The position numbers and the translations under genes are program-made. The notes below the pieces were generated by a model, which made no database searches, was not told where the DNA came from, and saw only the letters and a program-made list of their open reading frames with translations. A DNA stretch of 33,216 nucleotides from CANRIN01 sp964493515 (GTDB taxonomy: Bacteria > Bacillota > Clostridia > Oscillospirales > JAAYOS01). The stretch's first letter is position 1. Each line of letters opens with the position of its first letter. Where the stretch lies: assembly GCA_964493515.1 (NCBI GenBank), contig CAZBNJ010000019.1:1-33216 (forward strand), written 5' to 3'. Below, in pieces: positions 21,741 through 29,277 of this stretch.

Positions 21741-22664
21741 ATGAAGCTTGGAATTATTGCTCGTCCCGAGGTGAGCAGCCTCGACTACGCAAAGTCGCTC
21801 GGACTTGAATTTGTCGAGTTCGACGTCAACTGCGCGCCCGAATTCATGCTGAAGGATCGCCCGGAGGCGGGAAAGAACGGTGAGCTGCTGCTTGCCCGCG
21901 CCGACGAGTTCAACGCCGCGAAAGCAAAGACCGGCGTTGAGGTGGGCGCTGTCGGACGTTGGGCCAGCAAGGTGATCGACGCCGACGGCAAGATAATTGA
22001 AAGGGAGTTCGAGCAGGTCAAGGCGCTCATCGACTTTGCGAAAAAGACCGGCGCGGGCGCGTATCTGGTCAGCGTTGCCTATGTGCCCGAGCTTAGCTAC
22101 TACAAGAACATAACCGCCGCGATAAACTACCTGAACAAGGTGGTCGAGTACGCCGGCGACAGCATTAAGGTCGCGACGGTCAACTGCATGATGGGTGGAA
22201 ACTACATCCGCACGCCCGAGCAGTGGAAGCTCGTCCACAGCGAAGTCCCGGGTCTCGGCATCAAGTATGACCCGAGTCACAGCTTTGTCCACGGCGGGCC
22301 GAACGGCGCGTATATGGAGGAGGCGTTCGAGTGGGGCGACAAGTTTGCGTACATCCACATCAAGGGCGTCGTCCAGGGATCGAAGCAGGACGAGGCAAAG
22401 GCGTGGAAGTACAGGGACTGGATGCGTCAGTGCCCGGGACTTGACAAGTTCACCCTTCCCGAGCTTGCGGAGGACGGCAAGTATTACGACAACCCGCCCG
22501 CAGGACTGGACGCGATAAATTGGCGCGCGTTCATGGCGATACTGTACAAGTACGGATACGACGGGATGCTCAGCATCGAGCCGCACTCGGCGACCTGGCG
22601 CGGCGACCTCGGTGACCGTGGTCTGAAGTTCACCATCGACTATATGCGCAGCCTGATGATATAA
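21741..22664 (+). CDS. sugar phosphate isomerase/epimerase (xylose-isomerase-like TIM barrel)
   Basis: 307-residue AP_endonuc_2-type TIM barrel. Early strands are recognisable (MKLGIIARPE, LGLEFVEFDV). The metal-site candidates are the Asp and His of KYDPSHSFVHGG, the His of FAYIHIKG and the Glu of LSIEPHSAT. Family members isomerise or epimerise sugars or inositol derivatives, or act on unrelated small molecules. The window gives no pathway partner, so the substrate is open. Start after GTGGAGGTAGAAA; single-gene unit from the 21666-21694 promoter to the 22681-22711 terminator. Confidence 0.85.
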   Translation: MKLGIIARPEVSSLDYAKSLGLEFVEFDVNCAPEFMLKDRPEAGKNGELLLARADEFNAAKAKTGVEVGAVGRWASKVIDADGKIIEREFEQVKALIDFAKKTGAGAYLVSVAYVPELSYYKNITAAINYLNKVVEYAGDSIKVATVNCMMGGNYIRTPEQWKLVHSEVPGLGIKYDPSHSFVHGGPNGAYMEEAFEWGDKFAYIHIKGVVQGSKQDEAKAWKYRDWMRQCPGLDKFTLPELAEDGKYYDNPPAGLDAINWRAFMAILYKYGYDGMLSIEPHSATWRGDLGDRGLKFTIDYMRSLMI

Positions 22665-22680
22665 GGCGGATAAACAGACG

Positions 22681-22711
22681 AAAAACACCGTGCTTTGCGC
22701 GGTGTTTTTTT
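22681..22711 (+). terminator. intrinsic terminator of the TIM-barrel gene
   Basis: Stem CACCGTGC / GCGCGGTG with loop TTT, preceded by A5 and followed by T7. Confidence 0.9.
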
Positions 22712-22771
22712 GTTTTTGCCGCGACCTCGCACCGAAAAACGGTAGTATATATGCAGAAAGGAGGTGGGCGC

Positions 22772-23329
22772 ATGGAGGACGAACGGATAGTCGAGCTGTT
22801 CTTCGCGCGTTCGGAGCGGGCCATAGCAGAGATGTCGACAAAGTACGGCGCTTACTGCCGCAGGATAGCCGGAAACATCCTCTCAAGTGCGGAGGACGCG
22901 GAGGAGTGCCTAAACGACGCGTATCTTGCGATATGGAACGCCATCCCACCGGCACGCCCGCAGGTACTCCGCACGTTTTTGGGCAGGATAACGCGGAATC
23001 TGGCGCTTAAACGGCACCGATTCAACACCGCTGAGCGGCGCGGAGGAGGCGAAGTGGCGCTTGTGCTGGACGAGCTGCGGGAACTGATACCGCAGAGCGA
23101 TTCGGTCGAGGACAGGGTGGTGGCGGATGAGCTTTCACGCGAGATTGACAGATTTATAGCACTGCTCGGAGACACCGAACGCAGGATGTTTCTGCGCCGA
23201 TACTGGTATTTTGACTCTATCAAAACAATCGCGGACAGCTGGGGATTTACGCAGAGCAGGGTGAAGTCCGCGCTGCGTCGCACACGCGTAAAACTGCAAA
23301 AGCATCTTGAGAAGGAGGGACTTCTGTGA
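22772..23329 (+). CDS. ECF-type RNA polymerase sigma factor
   Basis: 185-residue sigma factor. Region 2 is YGAYCRRIAGNILSSAEDAEECLNDAYLAIWN, then FLGRITRNLALKRHR. Region 4 is LGDTERRMFLRRYWYFDSIKTIA with the HTH WGFTQSRVKSALRRTRVKLQKHL. It should direct polymerase to a small stress or envelope regulon. The ATG at 22772 follows AAAGGAGGTGGGCGC. Its TGA overlaps the GTG start of the membrane protein downstream, the usual ECF/anti-sigma arrangement. I could not find a convincing sigma-A or autoregulated ECF promoter in the 60 bases before it. Confidence 0.92.
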   Translation: MEDERIVELFFARSERAIAEMSTKYGAYCRRIAGNILSSAEDAEECLNDAYLAIWNAIPPARPQVLRTFLGRITRNLALKRHRFNTAERRGGGEVALVLDELRELIPQSDSVEDRVVADELSREIDRFIALLGDTERRMFLRRYWYFDSIKTIADSWGFTQSRVKSALRRTRVKLQKHLEKEGLL

Positions 23330-23847
23330 ACGTATATGACATACTTGAGGCGATCGGAGCGGTGAACGAACTGTCGATTGAGGATGCGGATTTCATAGTG
23401 GCTCGCAAAAAGCGGCATTTCCTGAAAGTCGCGCTCATAGCGGCGGCTGCCGTGCTGCTCTGCGGCTTTGCGGCATATGAGACGGGACTGTTCGACCCGT
23501 GGTTTGTGACGCCGTCGCCTGACCCGGTCGAGGCGGTTCGCGGCGCCATTGAGGGACAGCTCGCAAAGGACTACACACTCTCGCTTGAGATATACGAGAT
23601 AGCGATTGACGACGCCGAGACCGCCCGCGTGATCGAGATGTACGCCGACAGCGACCTCGCGTCGGCACGCGGATGGAGTGTAGACGAGCAGAACTTCATT
23701 GCGGTTTACGCGAGATACAGCGTCGAATACGACCACACAAAGACATTCATGAACGACGGCGTGACCGAGCAGTATTTCTATCTCATCCGAGAACCGGACA
23801 GCGGGGAGTGGAGCATCGCGGACAACAGCTCACCAAACACGCACTAA
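23326..23847 (+). CDS. membrane protein, putative anti-sigma partner
   Basis: 173 residues from a GTG that overlaps the sigma-factor stop by 4 bases. A short cytosolic N-terminus (VYDILEAIGAVNELSIEDADF) resembles the sigma-binding peptide of Clostridial ECF partners. One membrane helix follows (LKVALIAAAAVLLCGFAAY, about 37-55). The extracellular part (about 65-173; FIAVYARYSVEYDHTKTFMNDGVTEQYFYLIRE) looks like a DUF4829-type domain. The role as inhibitor and sensor is inferred from topology and coupling to the sigma gene; the zinc-type anti-sigma motif is absent. Confidence 0.75.
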   Translation: MNVYDILEAIGAVNELSIEDADFIVARKKRHFLKVALIAAAAVLLCGFAAYETGLFDPWFVTPSPDPVEAVRGAIEGQLAKDYTLSLEIYEIAIDDAETARVIEMYADSDLASARGWSVDEQNFIAVYARYSVEYDHTKTFMNDGVTEQYFYLIREPDSGEWSIADNSSPNTH

Positions 23848-23851
23848 ACAC

Positions 23852-23883
23852 AAAAAAGAGGAAGCCACTGGCTTCCTCTTTTT
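23852..23883. terminator. bidirectional terminator between sigma operon and ackA
   Basis: AAAAAGAGGAAGCC / GGCTTCCTCTTTTT with a three-base loop ACT, between convergent genes. Confidence 0.92.
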
Positions 23884-23895
23884 CTGTCCCGATGC

Positions 23896-25095
23896 TTACA
23901 GCGCCTTGACGATCTCCTCGGTGTCCGACGCGATGACGAACTCCTCGTCGGTCGGGATGACCAGCACCTTAACGCGCCCGTCGGCTGCGGTTATGTCCAC
24001 CGTGCCGCGCGTGTTGTTCTTGGCCTCGTCGATCTTGATGCCCATGAACTCAAGTCCCTTGACGGCGTCGCTGCGTATCGACGCGTTGTTCTCGCCGACG
24101 CCCGCGGTAAAGACCACGCAGTCCACGCCGCCCATTGCCGCGGCGTACGAGCCGATGTACTTCTTTATCGAGTAGGTGAAGCAGTCAAGCGCGAGCTTCG
24201 CACGCTCCGAACCCTGATCGCGCGCGGCGAACAGATCGCGGAAGTCACTGGATATGCCGCTGAGCGCGAGCACGCCCGACTTCTTGTTCAGGATGGTCAG
24301 CATCTCGCTTATGTCGGTGATGCCCTCGTTTTTCATCACGAATTCGAGCACGGCGGGGTCGAGGTTGCCCGAGCGGGTGCCCATCGGCAGACCCTCCAGC
24401 GGGGTGAGACCCATCGACGTGTCGGCGCACTTGCCGCCGTCGACTGCGGCTATCGACGAGCCGTTGCCGAGGTGGCAGGTGACGATCTTCAGCTCCTCCG
24501 GCTTCTTTCCGAGGAACTCTGCGGCCTTTGCCGAGACATAGCGGTGCGACGTGCCGTGGAAGCCGTACTTGCGTATCGCGTACTTCTCGTAGTACTCATA
24601 GGGGATGGCGTACATGAACGCGTGGTCGGGCATGGTCTGGTGAAACGCCGTGTCGAACACCGCGACCTGCGGGATGTCGCCCATGGCCTCCTCGCAGGCG
24701 AGTATGCCGGTGAGGTTTGCGGGATTGTGGAGAGGTCCGAGCGGGATGCAGCGCTTTATCGCGTCCTTGACCTCCGGCGTGACGAGCACCGAGCCGCTGA
24801 ACTCAGCGCCGCCGTGCAGCACGCGGTGACCGACAGCGTCGATCTCGCTCATCGAGCTGATGACCGCGGTCGAGCCGGTGGTCATGAGTTCGATGACGCG
24901 GCGGATGCCGTCGGCGTGCGACTCCATCGCGAAGTCCTCCTCGTAGGTGTCCTTGCCCGCCGGCGTGTGCTTGACGTGACCGCCGGGGATGCCGATGCGC
25001 TCGCACAGACCCTTTGCGAGTATCGCGCCCGATTCGGTGTTGAACAGCTGATACTTTAGCGACGAGCTGCCCGCATTGATAACCAGTATCTTCAA
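23896..25095 (-). CDS. ackA: acetate kinase
   Basis: 399-residue enzyme of normal family length that converts acetyl phosphate and ADP to acetate and ATP, the energy-yielding step of mixed-acid fermentation. It has the N-terminal VINAGSSSLKYQLF, MPDHAFMYAIP, and FHGTSHRYVSAKAAEFL, CHLGNGSSIAAVDGG, DTSMGLTPLEGLPMGTRSGNLDP and FTAGVGENNASIR. No pta lies in the window. The nearest ribosome-site match (GGGAG) is 14 bases from the ATG, longer than usual, after a leader hairpin (25113-25132). Divergent from the P-loop/TmcAL/YlmC unit. Confidence 0.97.
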   Translation of the reverse strand: MKILVINAGSSSLKYQLFNTESGAILAKGLCERIGIPGGHVKHTPAGKDTYEEDFAMESHADGIRRVIELMTTGSTAVISSMSEIDAVGHRVLHGGAEFSGSVLVTPEVKDAIKRCIPLGPLHNPANLTGILACEEAMGDIPQVAVFDTAFHQTMPDHAFMYAIPYEYYEKYAIRKYGFHGTSHRYVSAKAAEFLGKKPEELKIVTCHLGNGSSIAAVDGGKCADTSMGLTPLEGLPMGTRSGNLDPAVLEFVMKNEGITDISEMLTILNKKSGVLALSGISSDFRDLFAARDQGSERAKLALDCFTYSIKKYIGSYAAAMGGVDCVVFTAGVGENNASIRSDAVKGLEFMGIKIDEAKNNTRGTVDITAADGRVKVLVIPTDEEFVIASDTEEIVKAL

Positions 25096-25112
25096 AGTTC
25101 TTACTCCCTTCG

Positions 25113-25132
25113 GACGAAGCTTGCGCTCCGTC
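25113..25132 (-). other. leader hairpin of ackA
   Basis: On the minus strand GACGGAGC / GCTTCGTC with GCAA loop, one G-U pair. It lies between the ackA promoter and the ribosome site, so it may affect mRNA stability or translation. It also overlaps the -35 element of the opposite promoter. Confidence 0.45.
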
Positions 25133-25149
25133 GCTTGTTATGTTAGAAT
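25121..25149 (+). promoter_or_regulatory. possible promoter of the P-loop/tmcAL/ylmC unit
   Basis: TTGCGC (25121-25126), 17-bp spacer, TAGAAT (25144-25149). It faces the ackA promoter; the two predicted starts nearly coincide. Confidence 0.5.
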
Positions 25150-25160
25150 ATTCCTGCATT

Positions 25161-25189
25161 ATTCTACTACACTTTTTCGCGATTTGCAA
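25161..25189 (-). promoter_or_regulatory. sigma-A promoter of ackA
   Basis: Minus strand: TTGCAA (25184-25189), 17-bp spacer, TAGAAT (25161-25166). Confidence 0.65.
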
Positions 25190-25229
25190 GAAGCTAATTC
25201 GAGGGTGAAGTACCGAAAGGAGACGACGC

Positions 25230-25790
25230 ATGAAAGTCTATATTTTCGGCGCGAGTGGGTCGGGCACATCCACGCTCGGACGCGAGCTTGGCGGGCGCGG
25301 ATTTCGATGGCTGGACACCGACGACTTTTTCTGGATGCCCACCGATCCGCCGTACACAACGCCCCGCGACCGCGCCGAGCGCGTGCGGCTGCTGACCGAG
25401 CAGCTCCTGAAAGAGGGCGATGTCTGCCAGAGCGGTTCGGTTGGAAGCTCCGAGCCGATGTGGGGTGAGCCGCTGCTCGAACTGTTCGACCTCGCGGTGT
25501 TCATCTACACGCCGTCCGAACTTCGCTTGAAAAGACTGGAGATGCGCGAATACGAGTATTTCGGCGACCGTATCCGCGAGGGCGGTGATATGTACAAGGA
25601 GCACGTCGAATTTATGGAATGGAACGCGCGGTACGACACCGCCGCCGCGTGGACACAGCGCAGCCTTGCCACCGACGAGGCGGTGATGGCGAAGTACCTG
25701 AAATGTCCGATACTTCGGCTGGACGGCACGGCGAATGTCGCTGAAAACGCCAATCTGGTCATTGAAACACTGAAAACACTGGAGAAATAG
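25230..25790 (+). CDS. P-loop NTPase of the adenylate-kinase-like group, with Lys-less P-loop
   Basis: 186-residue P-loop protein. It begins YIFGASGSGTSTLGREL, in which the invariant Walker A Lys is replaced by Thr13. A DTDDFFWMPTDPPYT motif follows, as in a group of small nucleotide-kinase-like proteins. The rest is helical, with LRLKRLEMREYEYFGDRI as a lid-like Arg-rich segment. The Thr substitution recurs in this group as I remember it, so it need not mean inactivity, but phosphoryl-transfer activity is uncertain. Start after GAAAGGAGACGACGC. It ends 1 bp before tmcAL, so they are co-transcribed. Confidence 0.8.
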   Translation: MKVYIFGASGSGTSTLGRELGGRGFRWLDTDDFFWMPTDPPYTTPRDRAERVRLLTEQLLKEGDVCQSGSVGSSEPMWGEPLLELFDLAVFIYTPSELRLKRLEMREYEYFGDRIREGGDMYKEHVEFMEWNARYDTAAAWTQRSLATDEAVMAKYLKCPILRLDGTANVAENANLVIETLKTLEK

Positions 25791-25791
25791 C

Positions 25792-27003
25792 ATGAGAGCA
25801 GTGGGTATCGTGTCCGAATACAATCCGTTCCACGCGGGACACCTCTACCACATAGAGCGCACGCGCGAGCTGTCCGACGGCGCGGCGACAGTCGCGGTGA
25901 TGAGCGGAAACTTCGTGCAGCGCGGCGAGTTTGCGGCGTTCGACAAGTTTTCGCGCGCCGAGGCTGCGGTGCGGACGGAGGGCGGCGTCGACCTCGTGAT
26001 AGAGCTGCCGACGGTGTACGCGATAAGCTCCGCCGAGCGGTTCGCGTCCGCAGGCGTGGCACTCATCGACGCGTGCGGCGTGTGCGACGGCATATCCTTC
26101 GGCAGCGAGGCAGGGGAGATAGGGCCGCTCATGCGCGCCGCCGAGTTTCTGAACTCGGATGCCTTCGACCGCCGCGTCGCCGAGCTGCTGCCATCGGGCG
26201 ACAGCTACGCGAGCATCCGACAGCGTGCTGCGGACGAGGCGCTGGGCGACGGCGCATCGGTGCTGCAAACTCCGAACAACACACTCGGCGTAGAGTATCT
26301 GCGCGCGATACTGAAGAGCGGCAGCGCGTTGAAGCCGATGACCGTGCGGCGCGAGGGCGCGGAGCATGATCAGTCCCATGCCGACGGCGACTACGCCTCC
26401 GCTGCGCACATCCGCGAGATGATGCGCTCTGGCGAGACACATTCGGCGATGAAATTCCTGCCCGAAGGCGCGGCGGCGGTGTTCGTCTGCGAGATGGCGC
26501 GCGGCGCGGGACCGGTGTCCACTTCGATGGCGGATACCGCGATGATGTCCGCGCTCAGACGGATGAGCGCCGCCGATTTTGCGCGTCTGCCCGATGTCAG
26601 CGAAGGACTGGAGTATCGTCTGGAACGCGTGGTAGCGCAGTCAAAGACGGTCGCCGAGTGCGCCGACGCGGCAAAGACCAAGCGCTACGCACATTCGCGC
26701 ATCCGACGGATACTTCTTTCGGCGTATCTCGGACTTGACCGCGAGCTTGCGGGGATGAAGCCGCAGTACATCCGCGTGCTCGCCGCAAACGCGAAGGGAC
26801 GCGAGCTGCTGCACGATATGCGTTCGGCGGCAAAGCTTCCGGTGATAACCAAGCCCGCCGCGATAAACGAGCTCTGCGGCGACGCGCGCCGTATGTTCGA
26901 GTTCGAGACGCTCGCGGGCGACCTGTATGCGCTGGCGCGTCCGTCCGCAGAGCTGCACGCGGCAAAGGAGAATATGACGCGATCGCCGGTAATGGTCGGC
27001 TGA
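25792..27003 (+). CDS. tmcAL: tRNA(Met) cytidine acetate ligase
   Basis: 403-residue nucleotidyltransferase-fold enzyme (formerly YlbM). It activates acetate with ATP and acetylates the wobble cytidine of elongator tRNA(Met), giving ac4C34. N-terminal GIVSEYNPFHAGHLYHI carries the HxGH nucleotide motif (His14, His17). MSGNFVQRGEFAAFDKFSRAEAA and ADLVIELP-like VDLVIELPTVYA are family hallmarks. HSRIRRILLSAYLGL is the conserved late block. It lies near ackA, whose product is the substrate acetate. It is preceded at 1 bp by the P-loop gene and followed at 32 bp by ylmC. Confidence 0.93.
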   Translation: MRAVGIVSEYNPFHAGHLYHIERTRELSDGAATVAVMSGNFVQRGEFAAFDKFSRAEAAVRTEGGVDLVIELPTVYAISSAERFASAGVALIDACGVCDGISFGSEAGEIGPLMRAAEFLNSDAFDRRVAELLPSGDSYASIRQRAADEALGDGASVLQTPNNTLGVEYLRAILKSGSALKPMTVRREGAEHDQSHADGDYASAAHIREMMRSGETHSAMKFLPEGAAAVFVCEMARGAGPVSTSMADTAMMSALRRMSAADFARLPDVSEGLEYRLERVVAQSKTVAECADAAKTKRYAHSRIRRILLSAYLGLDRELAGMKPQYIRVLAANAKGRELLHDMRSAAKLPVITKPAAINELCGDARRMFEFETLAGDLYALARPSAELHAAKENMTRSPVMVG

Positions 27004-27035
27004 CGGCCGCATAAGATAGGCAGGGAGGTGATATT

Positions 27036-27302
27036 ATGCCCTGTCGAGTGACCGATCTTCGCTGCAAAGAGGTCATAAATATCCGCGACGGAGCGCGGCT
27101 TGGCTATATCTCCGATGTGGAGGTGGACGTGGACTGCGGGCAGGTGGTCGCGATCGTGGTGCCCGGATGCGGATTTTCGCTGTTCGGCGGCGACGACTAT
27201 GTGATACCGTGGGAGAGCATCTGCCGCATAGGAGAGGACATCGTGCTGGTGGATTTCGAGTTCAAACCGCGTCCGCCGAAGGAGAAGAAACGCTGGCTGT
27301 AA
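27036..27302 (+). CDS. YlmC/YmxH family sporulation-associated protein
   Basis: 88-residue PRC-barrel-like protein. DLRCKEVINIRDGARLGYISDVEVD, then GQVVAIVVPG and the IPWESICRIGEDIVLVDF end match the YlmC/YmxH family of spore-forming Firmicutes. The biochemical role is not established. AGGGAGGTGATATT precedes the ATG. No terminator between tmcAL and this gene, so it is probably the last gene of that unit. Its presence supports a sporulating or formerly sporulating lineage. Confidence 0.9.
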   Translation: MPCRVTDLRCKEVINIRDGARLGYISDVEVDVDCGQVVAIVVPGCGFSLFGGDDYVIPWESICRIGEDIVLVDFEFKPRPPKEKKRWL

Positions 27303-27330
27303 AATCTTGAGAAAATTTCCTGAAAACGCT

Positions 27331-27359
27331 TGATTTTCGGAGCGGAATATGTTACGATA
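27331..27359 (+). promoter_or_regulatory. promoter of rpsB-tsf
   Basis: TTGATT (27331-27336), 17-bp spacer, TACGAT (27354-27359), giving a leader of about 115 bases. Confidence 0.6.
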
Positions 27360-27365
27360 TCGGAG

Positions 27366-27480
27366 CGTGCCATGAGCACGACTCAAATCCGCACGCGTTC
27401 GTCGGCCAAAGGTCGGTGAAAACCGTTACGGCACAAGCAACGGCGGGCGCGGAGGAAAAACCTTATATGGAGGCAGAAAA
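27366..27480 (+). ncRNA. candidate structured rpsB leader (S2 autoregulatory RNA)
   Basis: Three local stems fit in the untranslated leader: CGTGC-CATGA-GCACG (27367-27381), TCGGCC-AAA-GGTCGG (27403-27417) and CCGTT / AACGG (27424-27444), the last 20-odd bases before GGAGG. Ribosomal S2 controls its own mRNA in E. coli through the rpsB leader; a similar role here is inference. I recognise no described RNA family in it. Confidence 0.45.
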
Positions 27481-28227
27481 ATGGCAATCGTATCTATGAA
27501 GCAGCTTCTGGAGGCGGGCGTCCACTTCGGACACCAGACCCGTCGCTGGAACCCGAAGATGGCTCAGTACATCTTCACCGAGCGCAACGGCATCTATATC
27601 ATCGACCTTCAGAAGACGGTCAAGAAGCTGGAGGAGGCGTACTACTTCGTGCGCGACCTCGCGGCTGAGGGCGAGTCGATCCTGTTCGTCGGCACCAAGA
27701 AGCAGGCGCAGGAGGCGATAAAGGACGAGGCTGCCCGCGTCGGTATGTACTATGTCAACGCCCGCTGGCTCGGCGGAATGCTCACCAACTTCAAGACCAT
27801 GCGTCAGCGGGTCGCGCGTCTCAATCAGCTGCACAAGATGCAGGAGGACGGCACTTTCGATATGCTGCCGAAGAAGGAAGTCGCCGGACATCAGCTCGAG
27901 ATAGAGAAGCTCGAGCGCTATCTGGGCGGCGTCAAGGACATGACCAAGCTGCCCGGCGCGCTGTTCATCGTCGATCCGCGCAAGGAGCGCAACGCCATAG
28001 CCGAGGCAAAGAAGCTCGGTATTCCGATAGTCGCTATCGTCGACACCAACTGCGATCCGGATGAGATAGACTATGTCATCCCGGGCAACGACGACGCTAT
28101 CCGCGCCATAAAGCTCATCTCGCAGACGATGGCTAACGCCGTTGTCGAGGGTCGCCAGGGCGAGGAGGTCACGCTCGACGAGACCGAGGCTCCGGCGGAG
28201 GAGACCGAGAGCACCGACGCCGAGTAA
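27481..28227 (+). CDS. rpsB: 30S ribosomal protein S2
   Basis: 248-residue small-subunit protein. MKQLLEAGVHFGHQTRRWNPKM and the IYIIDLQKTVKKLEEAY, FVGTKKQAQEAI, YVNARWLGGMLTNF and LFIVDPRKERNAIAEA blocks are typical of S2. The acidic C-terminus (TEAPAEETESTDAE) is variable in the family. ATG after GGAGGCAGAAAA. Followed at 38 bp by tsf, the standard bacterial pairing. Confidence 0.98.
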   Translation: MAIVSMKQLLEAGVHFGHQTRRWNPKMAQYIFTERNGIYIIDLQKTVKKLEEAYYFVRDLAAEGESILFVGTKKQAQEAIKDEAARVGMYYVNARWLGGMLTNFKTMRQRVARLNQLHKMQEDGTFDMLPKKEVAGHQLEIEKLERYLGGVKDMTKLPGALFIVDPRKERNAIAEAKKLGIPIVAIVDTNCDPDEIDYVIPGNDDAIRAIKLISQTMANAVVEGRQGEEVTLDETEAPAEETESTDAE

Positions 28228-28265
28228 TTTCGGCTCTGTCTATAAATCTTTGGGAGGAATATAAT

Positions 28266-29198
28266 ATGGCATTTACAGCCGCTGATGTTAAGACCCTGCG
28301 CGAAATGACCGGCGTGGGCATGATGGACTGCAAGAAGGCGCTTACCGAGTCGAACGGAGACATGGAGGCCGCCGTCGTATATCTGCGCGAGAAGGGACTC
28401 GCCGCAGCAGAGAAGAAGGCCGGACGTATCGCCGCCGAGGGTGTCGTCTACGCCAACGTCTATCCGAACGGCGTGGGCGTGGTCGTCGAGGTCAACAGCG
28501 AGACCGACTTCGTTGCGAAGAACGAGGCTTTCCAGAAGTTCGTTGCCGACGTTGCGTCGGTCATAGCCGAGAAGAACCCCGCCGACGTGGACGCGCTCAT
28601 GGAGCTGCCCTTCCCGGAGGGCGGCACCGTCGCCGACGCTCAGCGCGACAAGGTCCTGGTCATCGGTGAGAACATCAAGATCCGCCGCTTCACCCGCTAT
28701 GAGGGCGGCGTGAGCGTGGCATATGTCCACGCGGGCGGCAAGGTCGGCGTTCTCGTCGGCATGGAGCTTGAGGGCATAAGCGCCGACGCCGTTCAGGAGC
28801 TCGGCCGCGACATCGCGATGCAGGCGTGCGCGATGAGCCCGCGCTTCCTCAGCCGTGCGGATGTCGATCAGTCGACGCTGGACAAGGAGCGCGAGATACT
28901 GCTCGCCCAGGCAAAGACCGAGAACGAGCAGTCGGCAAAGCCGAAGCCGGACGCCATCATCGAGAAGATGGTCGAGGGTCGTATGTCCAAGTATTACGCC
29001 GAGAACTGCCTGCTTGAGCAGGGATTCGTCAAGGACGACAAGGTCTCGGTCGCAAAGCACGTCGAGGCGGTCGCAAAGGAGCTGGGCGGCAAGATCACCG
29101 TCACCAAGTTCGAGCGTATGGAGCGCGGCGACGGCCTTGAGAAGCGTGAGGACGACCTCGCGGCGGAAGTCGCGAAGCTGACCGGCGGCGCAAACTAA
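28266..29198 (+). CDS. tsf: elongation factor Ts
   Basis: 310-residue nucleotide exchange factor for EF-Tu. The N-terminal UBA-like domain has VKTLREMTGVGMMDCKKAL, followed by EVNSETDFVAKNEAF, the EF-Tu contact, and the dimerisation/C-terminal module (YYAENCLLEQGFVKDDKVSV). ATG after GGGAGGAATATAAT. Co-transcribed with rpsB and ended by the 29211-29244 terminator. Confidence 0.98.
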   Translation: MAFTAADVKTLREMTGVGMMDCKKALTESNGDMEAAVVYLREKGLAAAEKKAGRIAAEGVVYANVYPNGVGVVVEVNSETDFVAKNEAFQKFVADVASVIAEKNPADVDALMELPFPEGGTVADAQRDKVLVIGENIKIRRFTRYEGGVSVAYVHAGGKVGVLVGMELEGISADAVQELGRDIAMQACAMSPRFLSRADVDQSTLDKEREILLAQAKTENEQSAKPKPDAIIEKMVEGRMSKYYAENCLLEQGFVKDDKVSVAKHVEAVAKELGGKITVTKFERMERGDGLEKREDDLAAEVAKLTGGAN

Positions 29199-29210
29199 AA
29201 CCTTGAAAAG

Positions 29211-29244
29211 AAACGGACGGAGCTTTTCTGCTTCGTCCGTTTTG
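29211..29244 (+). terminator. intrinsic terminator of rpsB-tsf
   Basis: AAACGGACGGAGC / GCTTCGTCCGTTT with loop TTTTCT (one G-T pair), then a T-rich end. Confidence 0.88.
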
Positions 29245-29277
29245 TTTACCCAACAATCCTAAAATGGAGGATGTTCT

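Noticed and set aside
20940..22955. Long antisense open frame (over 600 codons) across the bile-salt-hydrolase and TIM-barrel genes
   Set aside because: It crosses a mapped promoter and terminator, has no ribosome site and no recognisable domain. Long antisense frames are common in this codon pattern.
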